This document shows, one piece after another, positions 1 through 8,192 of a DNA stretch of 64,000 bases. How positions within the stretch are numbered: position 1 is the stretch's first letter; each line of letters begins with the position of its first letter. Source of the DNA: Companilactobacillus suantsaicola (GTDB lineage: Bacteria > Bacillota > Bacilli > Lactobacillales > Lactobacillaceae); assembly GCF_004745525.1 (NCBI RefSeq), contig NZ_RKLY01000008.1:28793-92792 (forward strand). Reading direction: 5' to 3'. The translations under genes were made by a program, and so were the position numbers. The notes under the pieces were generated by a model, which saw nothing but the letters and a program-made list of their open reading frames with translations, did no database searches and was not told the origin of the DNA.

Positions 1-1
1 G

Positions 2-745
2 GGATTTGGATCAGATGCTTGGGATTATTTATTCCCAAACGCTCCTAAACCAAAAGAATTAGAAAACTTTAAAGAAATCAAAGGACCAAAATATACAGCT
101 GTTTCCACACCCGGCGATATTTTTATTCACGTCCGTGCTACCAAGATGGCTGTTTGTTACGAATTAATGGATCAATTTATGGGTATTTTACGTCCTATCA
201 CCAGTGTTGAAGATGAAACTCATGGTTTCAGATACATGGAAGGTCGTGCCATCATTGGCTTTATCGATGGAACTGAAAATCCTGCTGGTGTTGAGTCAAT
301 GGATTACACTTTGATCGACGATGACCCTGAATTCAATAACGGATCTTACGCTTTTGCTCAAAAATACATCCATAATATGGATGCTTGGAAGAATCTAAAA
401 ACTGAAGACCAGGAAAAAGCTATCGGTCGTCATAAGTTCTCCGATCGTGAATTAGCCGACGACGAGAAATTACCTAACGCTCATAACGTTGCCTCTAAAG
501 ATGAAGAAGGCGGCGTTGAACATAAGATTGTTAGAATGAACGTTCCTTTCTCTGACCCTGCTAAAGATATTACAGGAACCTACTTTATTGGCTACTCAAA
601 GGATTTCGCTATCACTAATCGAATGTTGACGAATATGTTTACTAAGAGTGATCGTTTACTCGACTTCAGTACTCCAATAACTGGTAATCTATTCTTCATC
701 CCTTCAAAACCAACTCTCGAAAAAATTGCTGACGGAGACTATTAA
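2..745 (+). CDS. Dyp-type heme peroxidase, 5'-truncated by window edge
   Basis: Heme peroxidase of the dye-decolorizing family, oxidising substrates with hydrogen peroxide. The reading frame is open from base 2, well before the first internal ATG at 146, and the upstream residues (STPGDIFIHVRA) are family-typical, so the gene starts outside the window. The diagnostic GXXDG motif is seen as GFIDGTENP near base 257-280, carrying the distal Asp. The His of VEHKIVR at about 521 is the likely proximal heme ligand. No Tat signal can be judged because the N-terminus is missing. It ends at a TAA followed by a hairpin terminator. Family assignment is firm; the substrate is unknown. Confidence 0.93.
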   Translation, partial: GFGSDAWDYLFPNAPKPKELENFKEIKGPKYTAVSTPGDIFIHVRATKMAVCYELMDQFMGILRPITSVEDETHGFRYMEGRAIIGFIDGTENPAGVESMDYTLIDDDPEFNNGSYAFAQKYIHNMDAWKNLKTEDQEKAIGRHKFSDRELADDEKLPNAHNVASKDEEGGVEHKIVRMNVPFSDPAKDITGTYFIGYSKDFAITNRMLTNMFTKSDRLLDFSTPITGNLFFIPSKPTLEKIADGDY

Positions 746-777
746 TGTTTCCTGTGAAACATTTTATGAAACAAATC

Positions 778-823
778 AAAAAAGGAATCATTTCCAATTA
801 ACTTTGGACATGATTCCTTTTTT
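778..823. terminator. Bidirectional hairpin terminator
   Basis: AAAAAAGGAATCA pairs with TGATTCCTTTTTT across a 20-base loop. A-tract and T-tract flank the stem, so it can end the peroxidase on the plus strand and the small gene at 834 on the minus strand. Confidence 0.8.
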
Positions 824-833
824 GGTCATCTTA

Positions 834-1007
834 TTAATTTGTGGATTTCCACAGATTCTTAATAAATAGTAACGACAATAAAATCAACAGTGATCCTGAA
901 AAGACTAATGACACTCGTCCTAAGATGAATGCAGGATCAACGGTCATTTCAATAACACTTAAAATTATTGAAACTAATACTAAAAGAGATGTTCTCTTTA
1001 AGATCAT
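834..1007 (-). CDS. Small two-helix membrane protein, unknown function
   Basis: About 57 residues with two hydrophobic stretches (TSLLVLVSIILSVIEM and SGSLLILLSLLF) separated by a short loop, and a basic residue after the second. I start at the ATG ending at 1007 because GGGGG lies 8 bases upstream; the frame also opens at an upstream TTG (1022) that has no spacing to a Shine-Dalgarno site. The plus-strand frame over the same bases lacks a ribosome site. No family recognised. It follows another tiny membrane gene on the same strand (1070-1222), so the two may be co-transcribed. Confidence 0.55.
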   Translation of the reverse strand: MILKRTSLLVLVSIILSVIEMTVDPAFILGRVSLVFSGSLLILLSLLFIKNLWKSTN

Positions 1008-1069
1008 AGGCGTTACCCCCAATATTTGATACGACTAGATTATATCAGTCTAGTGTCCACTTGGCACGA

Positions 1070-1222
1070 TTATTTTGGGAAGATAACATGGATACCTGCA
1101 AAAAACAAAACTAGCCCTGCAATTAGGAGCAAGTAATACACTAATTCTTTCTTAGCTTTAAAAGAAACTGCCATAACGGCAATTCCGACGATGAATAGTA
1201 AAATTGATAAAATTATTTGCAT
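1070..1222 (-). CDS. Small two-helix membrane protein (50 aa), unknown function
   Basis: A 50-residue frame preceded by a strong GAGGAG site 8-9 bases before the ATG. The protein is almost entirely two membrane helices: residues 1-19 (MQIILSILLFIVGIAVMAV) and about 29-48, split by a basic FKAKKE loop. It ends in FPK. The combination of a perfect ribosome site and helix-loop-helix pattern makes it a real gene although it is short. It lies 62 bases upstream of the similar small gene at 834-1007. Function unknown. Confidence 0.6.
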   Translation of the reverse strand: MQIILSILLFIVGIAVMAVSFKAKKELVYYLLLIAGLVLFFAGIHVIFPK

Positions 1223-1412
1223 TTATTCTCACTCCTCATAATTGACTTTTAGTATACTTAGGATAAGATGTATTATGCTTTTTATGATAAAAATTTTTAA
1301 AGAATTTAAGTTTTAAAAAATAATTCGTCATTTTTTGCATAATTATCTTTTTTAACGTTACTTTTATCTTTATACTAGATAAGGTACTTCTTTTTTGTAG
1401 GGGAAAACTTAA

Positions 1413-2522
1413 ATGGCTGTATTAAAACGTGTATTTTCGGATAAGGTGCTTTGGATAGCTGGGGCAGCAGCAATCCTCACCTCAATCTTCATTAGTCCAC
1501 CGCAAATGATGGACATTAATTGGAAGACACTTGCTTCACTTTTATCTATGATGATTATAATCCAAATCTATGACTATTTGGACTTTCTAAAATATTATGC
1601 CGCGTACATGACACACAAAGCGAAAACTACTCGGCAAATGATGTTTATGTTAGCCTCATTAGCATTCTTTGGAGCTATGTTCTTAACTAATGATGTAACA
1701 ATTTTAACTTTAGTTCCACTTTTTTATCAACTATCCAAACACATTAAAGTAAATCCAATTTTCCCCGTCATTATAATTGCGATGGCGGCTAACCTTGGAA
1801 GTATGTTCACTCCGTTTGGTAACACCCACAACTTATTCCTATTAACACATTTTGACCTTGGTATTAAACAATTCTTTATTATGTCGACACCCATTACGAT
1901 TGTCACATTCTTGGCCGTTTTTCTCGTGACTCGATTCTTTCCAAGTGATCCAATCGAACTCACTGAGTTGCCTGCTGTTGAATTGAATATCCCAAGTTTA
2001 ACACTAACTGTTATCGTCACTGTGATTATTTTCTTAGGAATCTTCTCTGTAATCCCAATGTGGGGATCATTGATTGCCGCACTACTGTTGGTAATCTTCA
2101 TCAATCCTCACATTTTACAGTCAGTGGACTATTCAATCGTTTTAATCTTTATGTGTTTCTTCATCGCCGTTGGTAATATCAATCGTGAACCAGCAATCGT
2201 TAATAATCTACATCAATTTTTACAAACGAGAACTAGCACATATTTAACTTCAATTATAACTAGTCAATTCATTAGTAATGTTCCAACAACAATCTTAGTT
2301 TCAAAATTCTCCAAGTATATCCATGCAATCTTCTTGGGTACTAACCTTGGTGGTTTGGGAACGGTCGTCGGATCCCTCGCTAACTTATTGGCCTTCAAAC
2401 AATATCGATTCTTCTTTAAAAAGAATCCAGGAAAATATTTAATGTATTTCACAATTATTAACTTTACAATGTTGATAATTTTAGGAACAATTGGATATTT
2501 CCTAATAGATTTCGGAATGTAA
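1413..2522 (+). CDS. ArsB/CitM-superfamily anion permease
   Basis: Integral membrane transporter of 369 residues with about ten hydrophobic segments. The motif FLTNDVTILTLVPL near residues 92-105 and NLGSMFTPFGNTHNLFL near 128-144 are the paired helix-turn signatures of the ion-transporter superfamily that includes ArsB, NhaD and citrate carriers. A second inverted repeat shows FISNVPTTILVS near 285 and GTNLGGLGTVVGSLANL near 308. The start ATG follows AGGGG by 8 bases. The substrate cannot be read from sequence; the arsenate reductase at 21.9 kb is too distant to argue for arsenite. A terminator follows directly. Confidence 0.82.
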   Translation: MAVLKRVFSDKVLWIAGAAAILTSIFISPPQMMDINWKTLASLLSMMIIIQIYDYLDFLKYYAAYMTHKAKTTRQMMFMLASLAFFGAMFLTNDVTILTLVPLFYQLSKHIKVNPIFPVIIIAMAANLGSMFTPFGNTHNLFLLTHFDLGIKQFFIMSTPITIVTFLAVFLVTRFFPSDPIELTELPAVELNIPSLTLTVIVTVIIFLGIFSVIPMWGSLIAALLLVIFINPHILQSVDYSIVLIFMCFFIAVGNINREPAIVNNLHQFLQTRTSTYLTSIITSQFISNVPTTILVSKFSKYIHAIFLGTNLGGLGTVVGSLANLLAFKQYRFFFKKNPGKYLMYFTIINFTMLIILGTIGYFLIDFGM

Positions 2523-2550
2523 AAGTCATCTACACTAGGATGACTTTTTT
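2521..2550 (+). terminator. Terminator of the anion permease gene
   Basis: AAAAGTCATC pairs with GATGACTTTT across a short loop and runs into a T-tract, starting at the last base of the stop codon. Confidence 0.8.
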
Positions 2551-2600
2551 ATTTTACCCAATTTTAGAAACAATTAGTATCTTTATTGTAAAACGGATAC

Positions 2601-2651
2601 AAAAAAATACGGATAATTTTCACTACCCGTGGTAGCTACTCTTTATCCGTA
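2601..2651 (-). terminator. Terminator of the DUF1706 gene
   Basis: On the minus strand TACGGATAA pairs with TTATCCGTA, an inner stem (GCTACC/GGGTAG) fills the loop, and seven T follow. Confidence 0.8.
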
Positions 2652-2659
2652 CTTAATAA

Positions 2660-3193
2660 TTATGAATTTACAGTCTTTCTATCTCTTAGATTAAAGTTCT
2701 TCCACTTTCTCACTTGACGACTGTAATTGTTAAATGGTGAAACTGCATTGATTCTGATCCATTTAGCTACTGGCCACATTGCTTTTGTGGTTGCCCACTT
2801 GCGTTCGCCAGGTTTGAATAGTTCATCGTGTGACATATTGCCGACCCATGAGACCAGCTCATCAACAGTACTACTTAATTCCTCTTTTTCATTTTCGATG
2901 CCATCGGATCCATACTTGATATTAAAGTCATGATAAAGCTGACGCATTTGATCCCACTTGTAACCTGGGGTTGGGGTCGTAATATTTTCCCCACCAGCTT
3001 CGGCCTTTTCCCATGACAAAATCATATTAATCCATCCGACTTGATATGAGAGCATCTCACGTGGAGTCTTATCCACTTGCTCAATTCTTTCATCGGCAAC
3101 ATCATCTGTTATACCCTCATATTCATCAATGAACTTATGATAACTCTCTTTGATTTGGTCTATTAATTCTGCTGAATTTTTATATACCTGCAT
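2660..3193 (-). CDS. ClbS/DfsB-type (DUF1706) four-helix bundle protein
   Basis: The sequence matches the DUF1706 family, known for ClbS, which protects against colibactin, and DfsB of B. subtilis. Diagnostic residues are the conserved PTPGYKWDQM block near 80 and the preceding LSYQVGWINMILSW helix; the C-terminal W-KWIRINAVSPFNNYSRQVRKW closes the bundle. I choose the ATG at 3193 because AAAGG lies 10 bases before it; a longer frame from 3211 has no ribosome site. Single-gene unit with its own terminator. The cellular role in lactobacilli is unknown; a DNA-damage or small-molecule protection role is only analogy. Confidence 0.85.
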   Translation of the reverse strand: MQVYKNSAELIDQIKESYHKFIDEYEGITDDVADERIEQVDKTPREMLSYQVGWINMILSWEKAEAGGENITTPTPGYKWDQMRQLYHDFNIKYGSDGIENEKEELSSTVDELVSWVGNMSHDELFKPGERKWATTKAMWPVAKWIRINAVSPFNNYSRQVRKWKNFNLRDRKTVNS

Positions 3194-3370
3194 ACCTTCG
3201 CTACCTTTCATTGATTTGATTTCTCAAACGAAAACATCCCAATTTCTATTATAGGACAGAAATTGTCACTTTGGGGAAAAAACGCTCATGATATAGCATA
3301 TTTTTCGTGAGAAAGCGTTTTAATTGTGGTATATTTAAAAGTTATGCAATTTTTCTGGATTTTTGGGGTT

Positions 3371-3409
3371 AAAAAACACTGAATCTGTTGTTAGATTCAG
3401 TGTTTTTTT
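3371..3409. terminator. Strong bidirectional hairpin
   Basis: AAAAAACACTGAATCT pairs with AGATTCAGTGTTTTTT across a 7-base loop. It stands between the DUF1706 gene and the repeat behind pepD and would end transcription of pepD on the minus strand. Confidence 0.8.
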
Positions 3410-3426
3410 GGTGCTTTATTTTTTTA

Positions 3427-3577
3427 TAACCATGGTTCTATGCGATATAGTCAAAACGCGTTCCAGCCAACAGGAGTCAACATATAGCTACGCTTCCCAA
3501 ATCGCCCACAAAGTACGGCGGGCAATTCGTGAAGCTAGACTATCTGCTGACTCCTACCCGTTGGCTTCCACGTTCTA
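3427..3577 (-). repeat. Family 1 structured element, copy 1 (starts at pepD stop codon)
   Basis: Branched palindromic element read on the minus strand. Its first bases TAG are the pepD stop codon. Terminal motif: CGT/ACG helix, GGA/GGA internal loop, then AGCCAAC (3465-3471) pairing GTTGGCT (3560-3566) and AGGAGTCA (3472-3479) pairing TGACTCCT (3548-3555). A long imperfect arm follows with an ACTTTG apical loop. The far end carries ACGCGTTTTGACTATA and the palindrome AACCATGGTT. Confidence 0.85.
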
Positions 3578-4987
3578 TAAATTTGGATCCATCAAAAATG
3601 TCAACTTCGACATCTCGGCACCTTTGGTAACTAAATCGGTCATATGTTTTTTAGTGGCTTCATTAAAGTGTTCAGCAATCAAATGGTTCTGTTTTGTTAA
3701 GTAATCTACCGCAGCAACTTGATCGAGCTTCTTAACTTCTTCATCTACTTCGGCAATTTTCTTGCGTGACCAGGATCTCAATTCTTTTTGATAATCCAAA
3801 TTTGGCTCAACAAATTCCTTATAATGGCTTTCAACTACCATATTCAAAGCTTCGTACATCCAATAGGCACTCTTTAAATCTAGTTTTGCGGGTGCATAGC
3901 TGTAGGAGTCGTCAATTGCATTAGCGTTGGTGAAAAATGGCACATAGGGGCTGAAACTTGGGATTCCCAATGCTTTCCATTCAATAGTCTCGCCATTTGG
4001 TCTCAATTGTAGGATGTGAGAATTTTCTGTCCGGGACAGCGAAATTGCCCGATAACGTTTTTTATCTTCAGCACTGCCGCTACCTAGTGGATCGAACTTG
4101 GTTTCGTTGTAATGTGAGGCCAGGATTCTTTGAATATCTTCGACAGCAATTTTCTTTTCTGGCTTTCTCAAAAATGGTAACTCAGAAGATTCTGGATCTT
4201 GTTGAGTACTTGGATTCAACACCTTTTGACCATACCAAACTCTTGGCGTGTTGTAATGACGGTCTTTTTTCGTATCTGTACCAAAGATATGGCGGAAATC
4301 CCAACGATCAAAATCAGGATTCAACTGATTATCTTCGACGAAATCCTCAATTCCCTTTGACCACATAAAATTGTTGGAGTCCGTAAAATCAATATCTTCA
4401 ATACCGATTTGATTGGCAGCTACCACGTAACAGTCGTCAGGAATCTTGATTGCCACCCAGTGATGACCAGTCGCAATCTCCATATACCAAATTTCGTCAG
4501 CGTCGACAAATTCCACGCCATTACTTTCAGCGGAGCCAAATTCTTCAATCAACTCACCGAGTCTTTCAACACCAGCACGAGCAGAATCGATGTAAGGCAA
4601 AACAAGTGTCGTCATGGAGTCTTCTGCAACCCCTTCTGGCACCAATGGATCATAGGCTAAAACTGCCTCGTTAGCCATCACGCTTTCAGTAGCGCTCATC
4701 CCCACGTTTTTCTCGTTAACACCGTCTTCTTCATACAATCCTTCACTTGGATCAGCATCAGGTGAAGTTGTATAACGGTATGCTTTTTTAGGCAAATCAA
4801 CGGTTAATTGATTATAGGGTGAAACATATTTTTTATCTTGATCTTCAACTGCTTTTTTAACAAAGAATTTCTTAGGCCAAATAGCGACGAAATTATCTTC
4901 ATTTCGAGCAATAAAGTTTGAGCCATCTCGTGAAGCTTTTTTACCTACCATGATTGATGTGCAAGCTGAATGTGTCTGTCGTTTCAT
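3575..4987 (-). CDS. pepD: C69-family dipeptidase PepD, paralog 1
   Basis: Cytoplasmic Ntn-hydrolase dipeptidase of 470 residues. The N-terminal sequence MKRQTHSACTSIMVGKKAS places the catalytic Cys at position 9, preceded by a short propeptide that the family removes by self-processing. SRDGSNFIARNED follows, as in other C69 enzymes. The C-terminus KLTFLMDPNL is shared with the second copy at 8190-9617, with which it is collinear throughout. Start supported by GGGGG 6 bases upstream. The gene probably releases amino acids from peptides imported by Opp. Its TAG stop is also the first triplet of a family 1 repeat. Confidence 0.95.
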   Translation of the reverse strand: MKRQTHSACTSIMVGKKASRDGSNFIARNEDNFVAIWPKKFFVKKAVEDQDKKYVSPYNQLTVDLPKKAYRYTTSPDADPSEGLYEEDGVNEKNVGMSATESVMANEAVLAYDPLVPEGVAEDSMTTLVLPYIDSARAGVERLGELIEEFGSAESNGVEFVDADEIWYMEIATGHHWVAIKIPDDCYVVAANQIGIEDIDFTDSNNFMWSKGIEDFVEDNQLNPDFDRWDFRHIFGTDTKKDRHYNTPRVWYGQKVLNPSTQQDPESSELPFLRKPEKKIAVEDIQRILASHYNETKFDPLGSGSAEDKKRYRAISLSRTENSHILQLRPNGETIEWKALGIPSFSPYVPFFTNANAIDDSYSYAPAKLDLKSAYWMYEALNMVVESHYKEFVEPNLDYQKELRSWSRKKIAEVDEEVKKLDQVAAVDYLTKQNHLIAEHFNEATKKHMTDLVTKGAEMSKLTFLMDPNL

Positions 4988-5003
4988 AATTTTCCCCCAC
5001 TTA

Positions 5004-5032
5004 TAAAAAGAGCCTTTGGAATTCCAAAGGTT
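5004..5032 (-). terminator. Terminator of the DUF1828/1829 gene
   Basis: On the minus strand CCTTTGGA pairs with TCCAAAGG in a perfect palindrome followed by CTCTTTTTA. It separates the low-GC module from pepD. Confidence 0.75.
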
Positions 5033-5038
5033 CGATAA

Positions 5039-5803
5039 TTACTTTAATTTTAGTATTTCGTGTTTATTATTCCAAGGTATTAATTTTAAATTGAAACGTT
5101 CCGCAATATTAAATCCTTTTTGACTCGGAGAAGCTATTTCGGAGTTATAGATTAATATGAATTCTGAATTTTTCACATTATATTCCGTACCCGAAGATAT
5201 ATCACCATACATTGCCCCCGTAGTTGCAATACTTGCAAACGACGAAGAATTAGTAAAATTAATAAATCTATATGGTCGGTGTTCTCTTTTAGGGATTGTA
5301 TAATCAATCAAATAACTATTACCACTACTTCCAAATGGCCGATAAGTTTTTAGTCCACCAAAATCATTTTCATCAAAGTAGCTATATACTTCTTCTTTAA
5401 AAATACTTGTCACATTCTCCTTACGAGTCATAAGTAAATCATCAATATGAATTATTGCCTGAACCAAATTCTGTTTCATCATTGGAAAATCCCCTTTGCT
5501 ACCTACAACAAAGAGTTCACCATCCACATTATGAATACCATATTCATTAATAATGTTATTTAAATAAACTTTTCTAGACGGTAAAGATAAATTTACGCCC
5601 ATCATTGTTAAATCACCAATTGTATCAAAATCATCTGTCAAAGTGATAGATCCATCTTCATTTGGAGAAACATAGATAGTGATATTATCCCCAATTGAAT
5701 TTACAAACGGTGTAATTATCTCTTCACTATTTCCCAGATCACTAATTTGGTACTGTTCTTTTAGCCAATCAAGGTATTCTTCAACCCAAGAAGACTTCAT
5801 CAT
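5039..5803 (-). CDS. DUF1828/DUF1829 domain protein
   Basis: 254 residues. An N-terminal DUF1828-like domain (about 1-130) contains the typical IGDNITIYVSPNEDGSITLTDDF and DGELFVVG blocks; the C-terminal part, with FINFTNSSSFA and LIYNSE, resembles DUF1829. The start is fixed by AAAGGAGGG in the last codons of the upstream gene; the ATG lies one base after that gene's TGA, so the two are translationally coupled. Base composition is clearly more AT-rich than the flanking pepD and sda genes, which suggests acquisition. No biochemical function is established for these domains as far as I know. Confidence 0.75.
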   Translation of the reverse strand: MMKSSWVEEYLDWLKEQYQISDLGNSEEIITPFVNSIGDNITIYVSPNEDGSITLTDDFDTIGDLTMMGVNLSLPSRKVYLNNIINEYGIHNVDGELFVVGSKGDFPMMKQNLVQAIIHIDDLLMTRKENVTSIFKEEVYSYFDENDFGGLKTYRPFGSSGNSYLIDYTIPKREHRPYRFINFTNSSSFASIATTGAMYGDISSGTEYNVKNSEFILIYNSEIASPSQKGFNIAERFNLKLIPWNNKHEILKLK

Positions 5804-5804
5804 T

Positions 5805-6254
5805 TCAATTCCCTCCTTTAATCGATGAATCATAAAAAATAACATTTTTTAATTCGACATTATTATATTTCAAGAACAACTCTAAATCTTTTTTAAAAGC
5901 TGAAGGGTTGCTCACAATTTCATCAAATGTATACGGTAATTCTTCACTTGACAAAAATTTACTATCAAATGTATTTTCTCCAGTAAAAACATGTAAATGT
6001 GGAGTTGGATACCCTTGATGAGGTTTGCCAATAATATCAAATCTCATCATATTCCCATCATTTGAATTCATCATTAAAGACAATTTATCTCTTTTATGTC
6101 CCTTTCTATTCATGACAGTTTCAAACTTATGATTAACAGAAAAAATTCCCCGAGATGGATACTTTCGTTGTTCATCCTGGGAAGCCACAGTAATTTGTTT
6201 ATTGGTCAAAATCTTTTCCAAACTCAAGAGTTTTTTATATGTATCTTTATCCAT
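5805..6254 (-). CDS. DUF6978-like protein, partner of the DUF1828/1829 gene
   Basis: 149 residues, soluble, with no membrane segment. The central part (KLSLMMNSNDGNMMRFDIIG) followed by a His-rich PTPHLHVFTGEN resembles a small family I recall as DUF6978, in which nucleic-acid or nuclease-related roles have been suggested but not shown. The start ATG follows GAGG by 7 bases. It is the first gene of a coupled pair; its 3' end carries the ribosome site of the next gene. AT-rich, like its partner. A toxin-antitoxin or defence role is possible from the two-gene layout, but the sequence does not prove it. Confidence 0.6.
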   Translation of the reverse strand: MDKDTYKKLLSLEKILTNKQITVASQDEQRKYPSRGIFSVNHKFETVMNRKGHKRDKLSLMMNSNDGNMMRFDIIGKPHQGYPTPHLHVFTGENTFDSKFLSSEELPYTFDEIVSNPSAFKKDLELFLKYNNVELKNVIFYDSSIKGGN

Positions 6255-6318
6255 TAGAAAACCTCAAATTTTATTATTAAAATCTTTTCACAATATACAA
6301 ATTACGTAAAAAACACTT

Positions 6319-7185
6319 CTAGTCACCAAATATTTCTTTCTTCAATTTCAAAGCAGTTGGTGTCGTTGCTAAGCCACCTTCGGCAGTTTCTTTAAAGATC
6401 GATGGCATTTGTTGGCCAACTCGATGCATTGCTTCTACTACTTCATCAGTTGGAATAACGCTAGTAATACCAGCCAAAGCCATATCAGCTGAAATCATTG
6501 CTTGTGAGGCTCCTAAGGCATTTCTTTTAACGCAAGGAACTTCGACTAATCCGGCAACTGGGTCACAAATCAAGCCCATCATATTTTGTAAAGTGATGGA
6601 AATTGCTTCAGCTGCTTGTTGGGCTGTTCCACCTTTGGCACAAACTAAAGCAGCAGCGGCCATTGCGGCAGCGGAACCTACTTCAGCTTGGCAACCTCCT
6701 TCGGCACCAGCAATTGAAGAGTTGTTGGCAATCACTAATCCAAAAGCTCCAGCAGTGAACAAAAAGTCAACTTGTTGGTCTCTAGTTAAATGTAGTTTGT
6801 CGCGGGTCGCTACTAAAACTCCAGCTAAGACTCCAGCACTACCAGCAGTTGGTGTTGCACAGATCAAGCCCATTTTAGCATTGACTTCATTGACCGCTAT
6901 AGCGTTACGAACGGCTTCTAAAATCGGCTCTCCACTTAAAAAATCACCATTTTCGATGTAAGCGTTCATCTTTTTGGCATCCCCACCAGTCAAGCCAGTT
7001 ACCGACTTCACTCCGGCGACACCTTCTTTGATCGAGTCTTCCATAACTTTCAAATTACGTTCCATCGTCATGCGGATAAATTCTTTACTACGATCAGTAT
7101 TTTTCATTTCCGTTTGAACCATCAAATCAGCCACTGAATCATAATCAGCACTTTGTTTAACTAATTCTTTTATCGTATAAAACAT
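6319..7185 (-). CDS. sdaAA: L-serine dehydratase, alpha subunit
   Basis: Catalytic, iron-sulfur subunit of the two-subunit L-serine ammonia-lyase, which converts serine to pyruvate and ammonia. It has the usual length of 288 residues from the ATG at 7185, chosen because GAGG lies 7-8 bases upstream; the open frame runs further but without a ribosome site. Conserved cysteines that bind the 4Fe-4S cluster are in GLICATPTAGSAG and GLICDPVAGLVEVPC. The beta-subunit gene lies 10 bases upstream on the same strand, forming an operon. No convincing terminator is seen downstream. Confidence 0.95.
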   Translation of the reverse strand: MFYTIKELVKQSADYDSVADLMVQTEMKNTDRSKEFIRMTMERNLKVMEDSIKEGVAGVKSVTGLTGGDAKKMNAYIENGDFLSGEPILEAVRNAIAVNEVNAKMGLICATPTAGSAGVLAGVLVATRDKLHLTRDQQVDFLFTAGAFGLVIANNSSIAGAEGGCQAEVGSAAAMAAAALVCAKGGTAQQAAEAISITLQNMMGLICDPVAGLVEVPCVKRNALGASQAMISADMALAGITSVIPTDEVVEAMHRVGQQMPSIFKETAEGGLATTPTALKLKKEIFGD

Positions 7186-7195
7186 CTCAGTACCT

Positions 7196-7867
7196 CTATT
7201 CAAAGTAAGTAGCGTTATCAACATGTGATAAGGCACGTAATTTTTGTAGGATTTCTGCTTTGTCGCGGCGTTCATCAACTTCAATTATCATGATGGCTTT
7301 TTCACCTTTGGAAGCGCGCGTAACCGTCATGGTGCCGATATTGATATTCAATTCCGAGAAGACATCAGTAACTTTAGCAATCATTCCGGCAACGTCTTGA
7401 TGAACCGTGATGTAAGTCGGGGTGCCCAAACTTAGCGACATCTTGAATCCGTTGATTTCCGAAATTTGAATATTTCCGCCACCAATCGAGACACCTGTCA
7501 CGCTCAGATCGTGGTCCCCTTTAACGAGAGTGATTTTAGCCGTGTTAGGATGTTCAACTTTGTCACTCTTAGGAACAAAGGCCACTTTAATTCCTTGCTC
7601 ATAGGCCATTTTTAAAGAATCTGCGAGTCTTCGATCATCAGGTTCCATCCCTAATAGACCACCGACTAAGGCAACGTCAGTGCCGTGGCCTCGATAGGTT
7701 TTAGCGAAAGATTCATAGAGATCGATAGTAATCTTTTCTGGTTTTTCACCAAAAATATCGTGGACCACTTTACCGATTCTAGCTGCTCCAGCCGTATGTG
7801 AACTACTAGGGCCGACCATAACCGGACCGATGATGTCAAAAACGCTTTTGAAACGTAATTCTTTCAT
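7196..7867 (-). CDS. sdaAB: L-serine dehydratase, beta subunit
   Basis: Partner of SdaAA, 223 residues. The N-terminal domain has the signature GPVMVGPSSSHTAGAARIG; the C-terminal 75 residues form an ACT domain (TVHQDVAGMIAKVTDVF..NIGTMTVTRA), the part usually involved in regulation by serine. Start at the ATG at 7867, 8 bases after GAGG; the longer frame is unsupported. First gene of the sdaAB-sdaAA operon. Upstream lies a hairpin and then the pepD paralog. Confidence 0.95.
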   Translation of the reverse strand: MKELRFKSVFDIIGPVMVGPSSSHTAGAARIGKVVHDIFGEKPEKITIDLYESFAKTYRGHGTDVALVGGLLGMEPDDRRLADSLKMAYEQGIKVAFVPKSDKVEHPNTAKITLVKGDHDLSVTGVSIGGGNIQISEINGFKMSLSLGTPTYITVHQDVAGMIAKVTDVFSELNINIGTMTVTRASKGEKAIMIIEVDERRDKAEILQKLRALSHVDNATYFE

Positions 7868-7895
7868 AACTTTTACCTCAGGATATTTTTCTTTT

Positions 7896-7932
7896 AAAAA
7901 CAAAAGCAGCGGATACCTTTTTGTATTCGCTG
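7896..7932 (-). terminator. Probable terminator between pepD2 and sdaAB
   Basis: On the minus strand CAGCGAATAC pairs with GTATCCGCTG (one mismatch) over a 6-base loop, followed by CTTTTGTTTTT. Confidence 0.55.
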
Positions 7933-8037
7933 TTATTTTACTATGTTTTGGGTTGGGGTTCTATTGGTTTGGACTTTGGTTTGTTTCTATTTGGATAACC
8001 ATGGTTCTTTTTGGTTATGGCGGTTGTTCTGTTGGGA

Positions 8038-8192
8038 ATAACCATGGTTCTATGCCATATAGCTAAAACGCGTTCCGCAGGGCCAACTCCCTCCGAGATA
8101 ACAAAATTTCCCAAATCACCCGCAAAGTGCGGCGGGCAATTCGTGAAATTACGTTATCCTCCGGGAGCTGACCGCCCCTGCTACACGCTCTA
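8038..8192 (-). repeat. Family 1 structured element, copy 2 (starts at pepD2 stop codon)
   Basis: Minus-strand element beginning with the TAG stop of pepD2. Terminal motif GCGT/ACGC helix, GTA/GGA internal loop, then GCAGGG pairing CCCTGC; the inner arm is GATAACAAAATTTCCC against a matching strand. The far end has ACGCGTTTTAGCTATA and AACCATGGTT, and AACCATGGTT occurs again 40 bases further. Confidence 0.82.

Noticed and set aside
747..762. TGTTTCCTGTGAAACA inverted repeat after the peroxidase stop
   Set aside because: Short 6-bp stem without T-tract; the hairpin at 778 is the better terminator and no regulator match is known.
841..1029. Plus-strand 62-codon frame over the small membrane gene
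   Set aside because: No ribosome site, runs antisense to a gene with a hydrophobic two-helix pattern and a good ribosome site.
3427..3577. CRISPR array or CRISPR leader for the repeated palindromes
   Set aside because: Copies are dispersed over 50 kb, lack regular spacing and spacers, and no cas gene is in the window.
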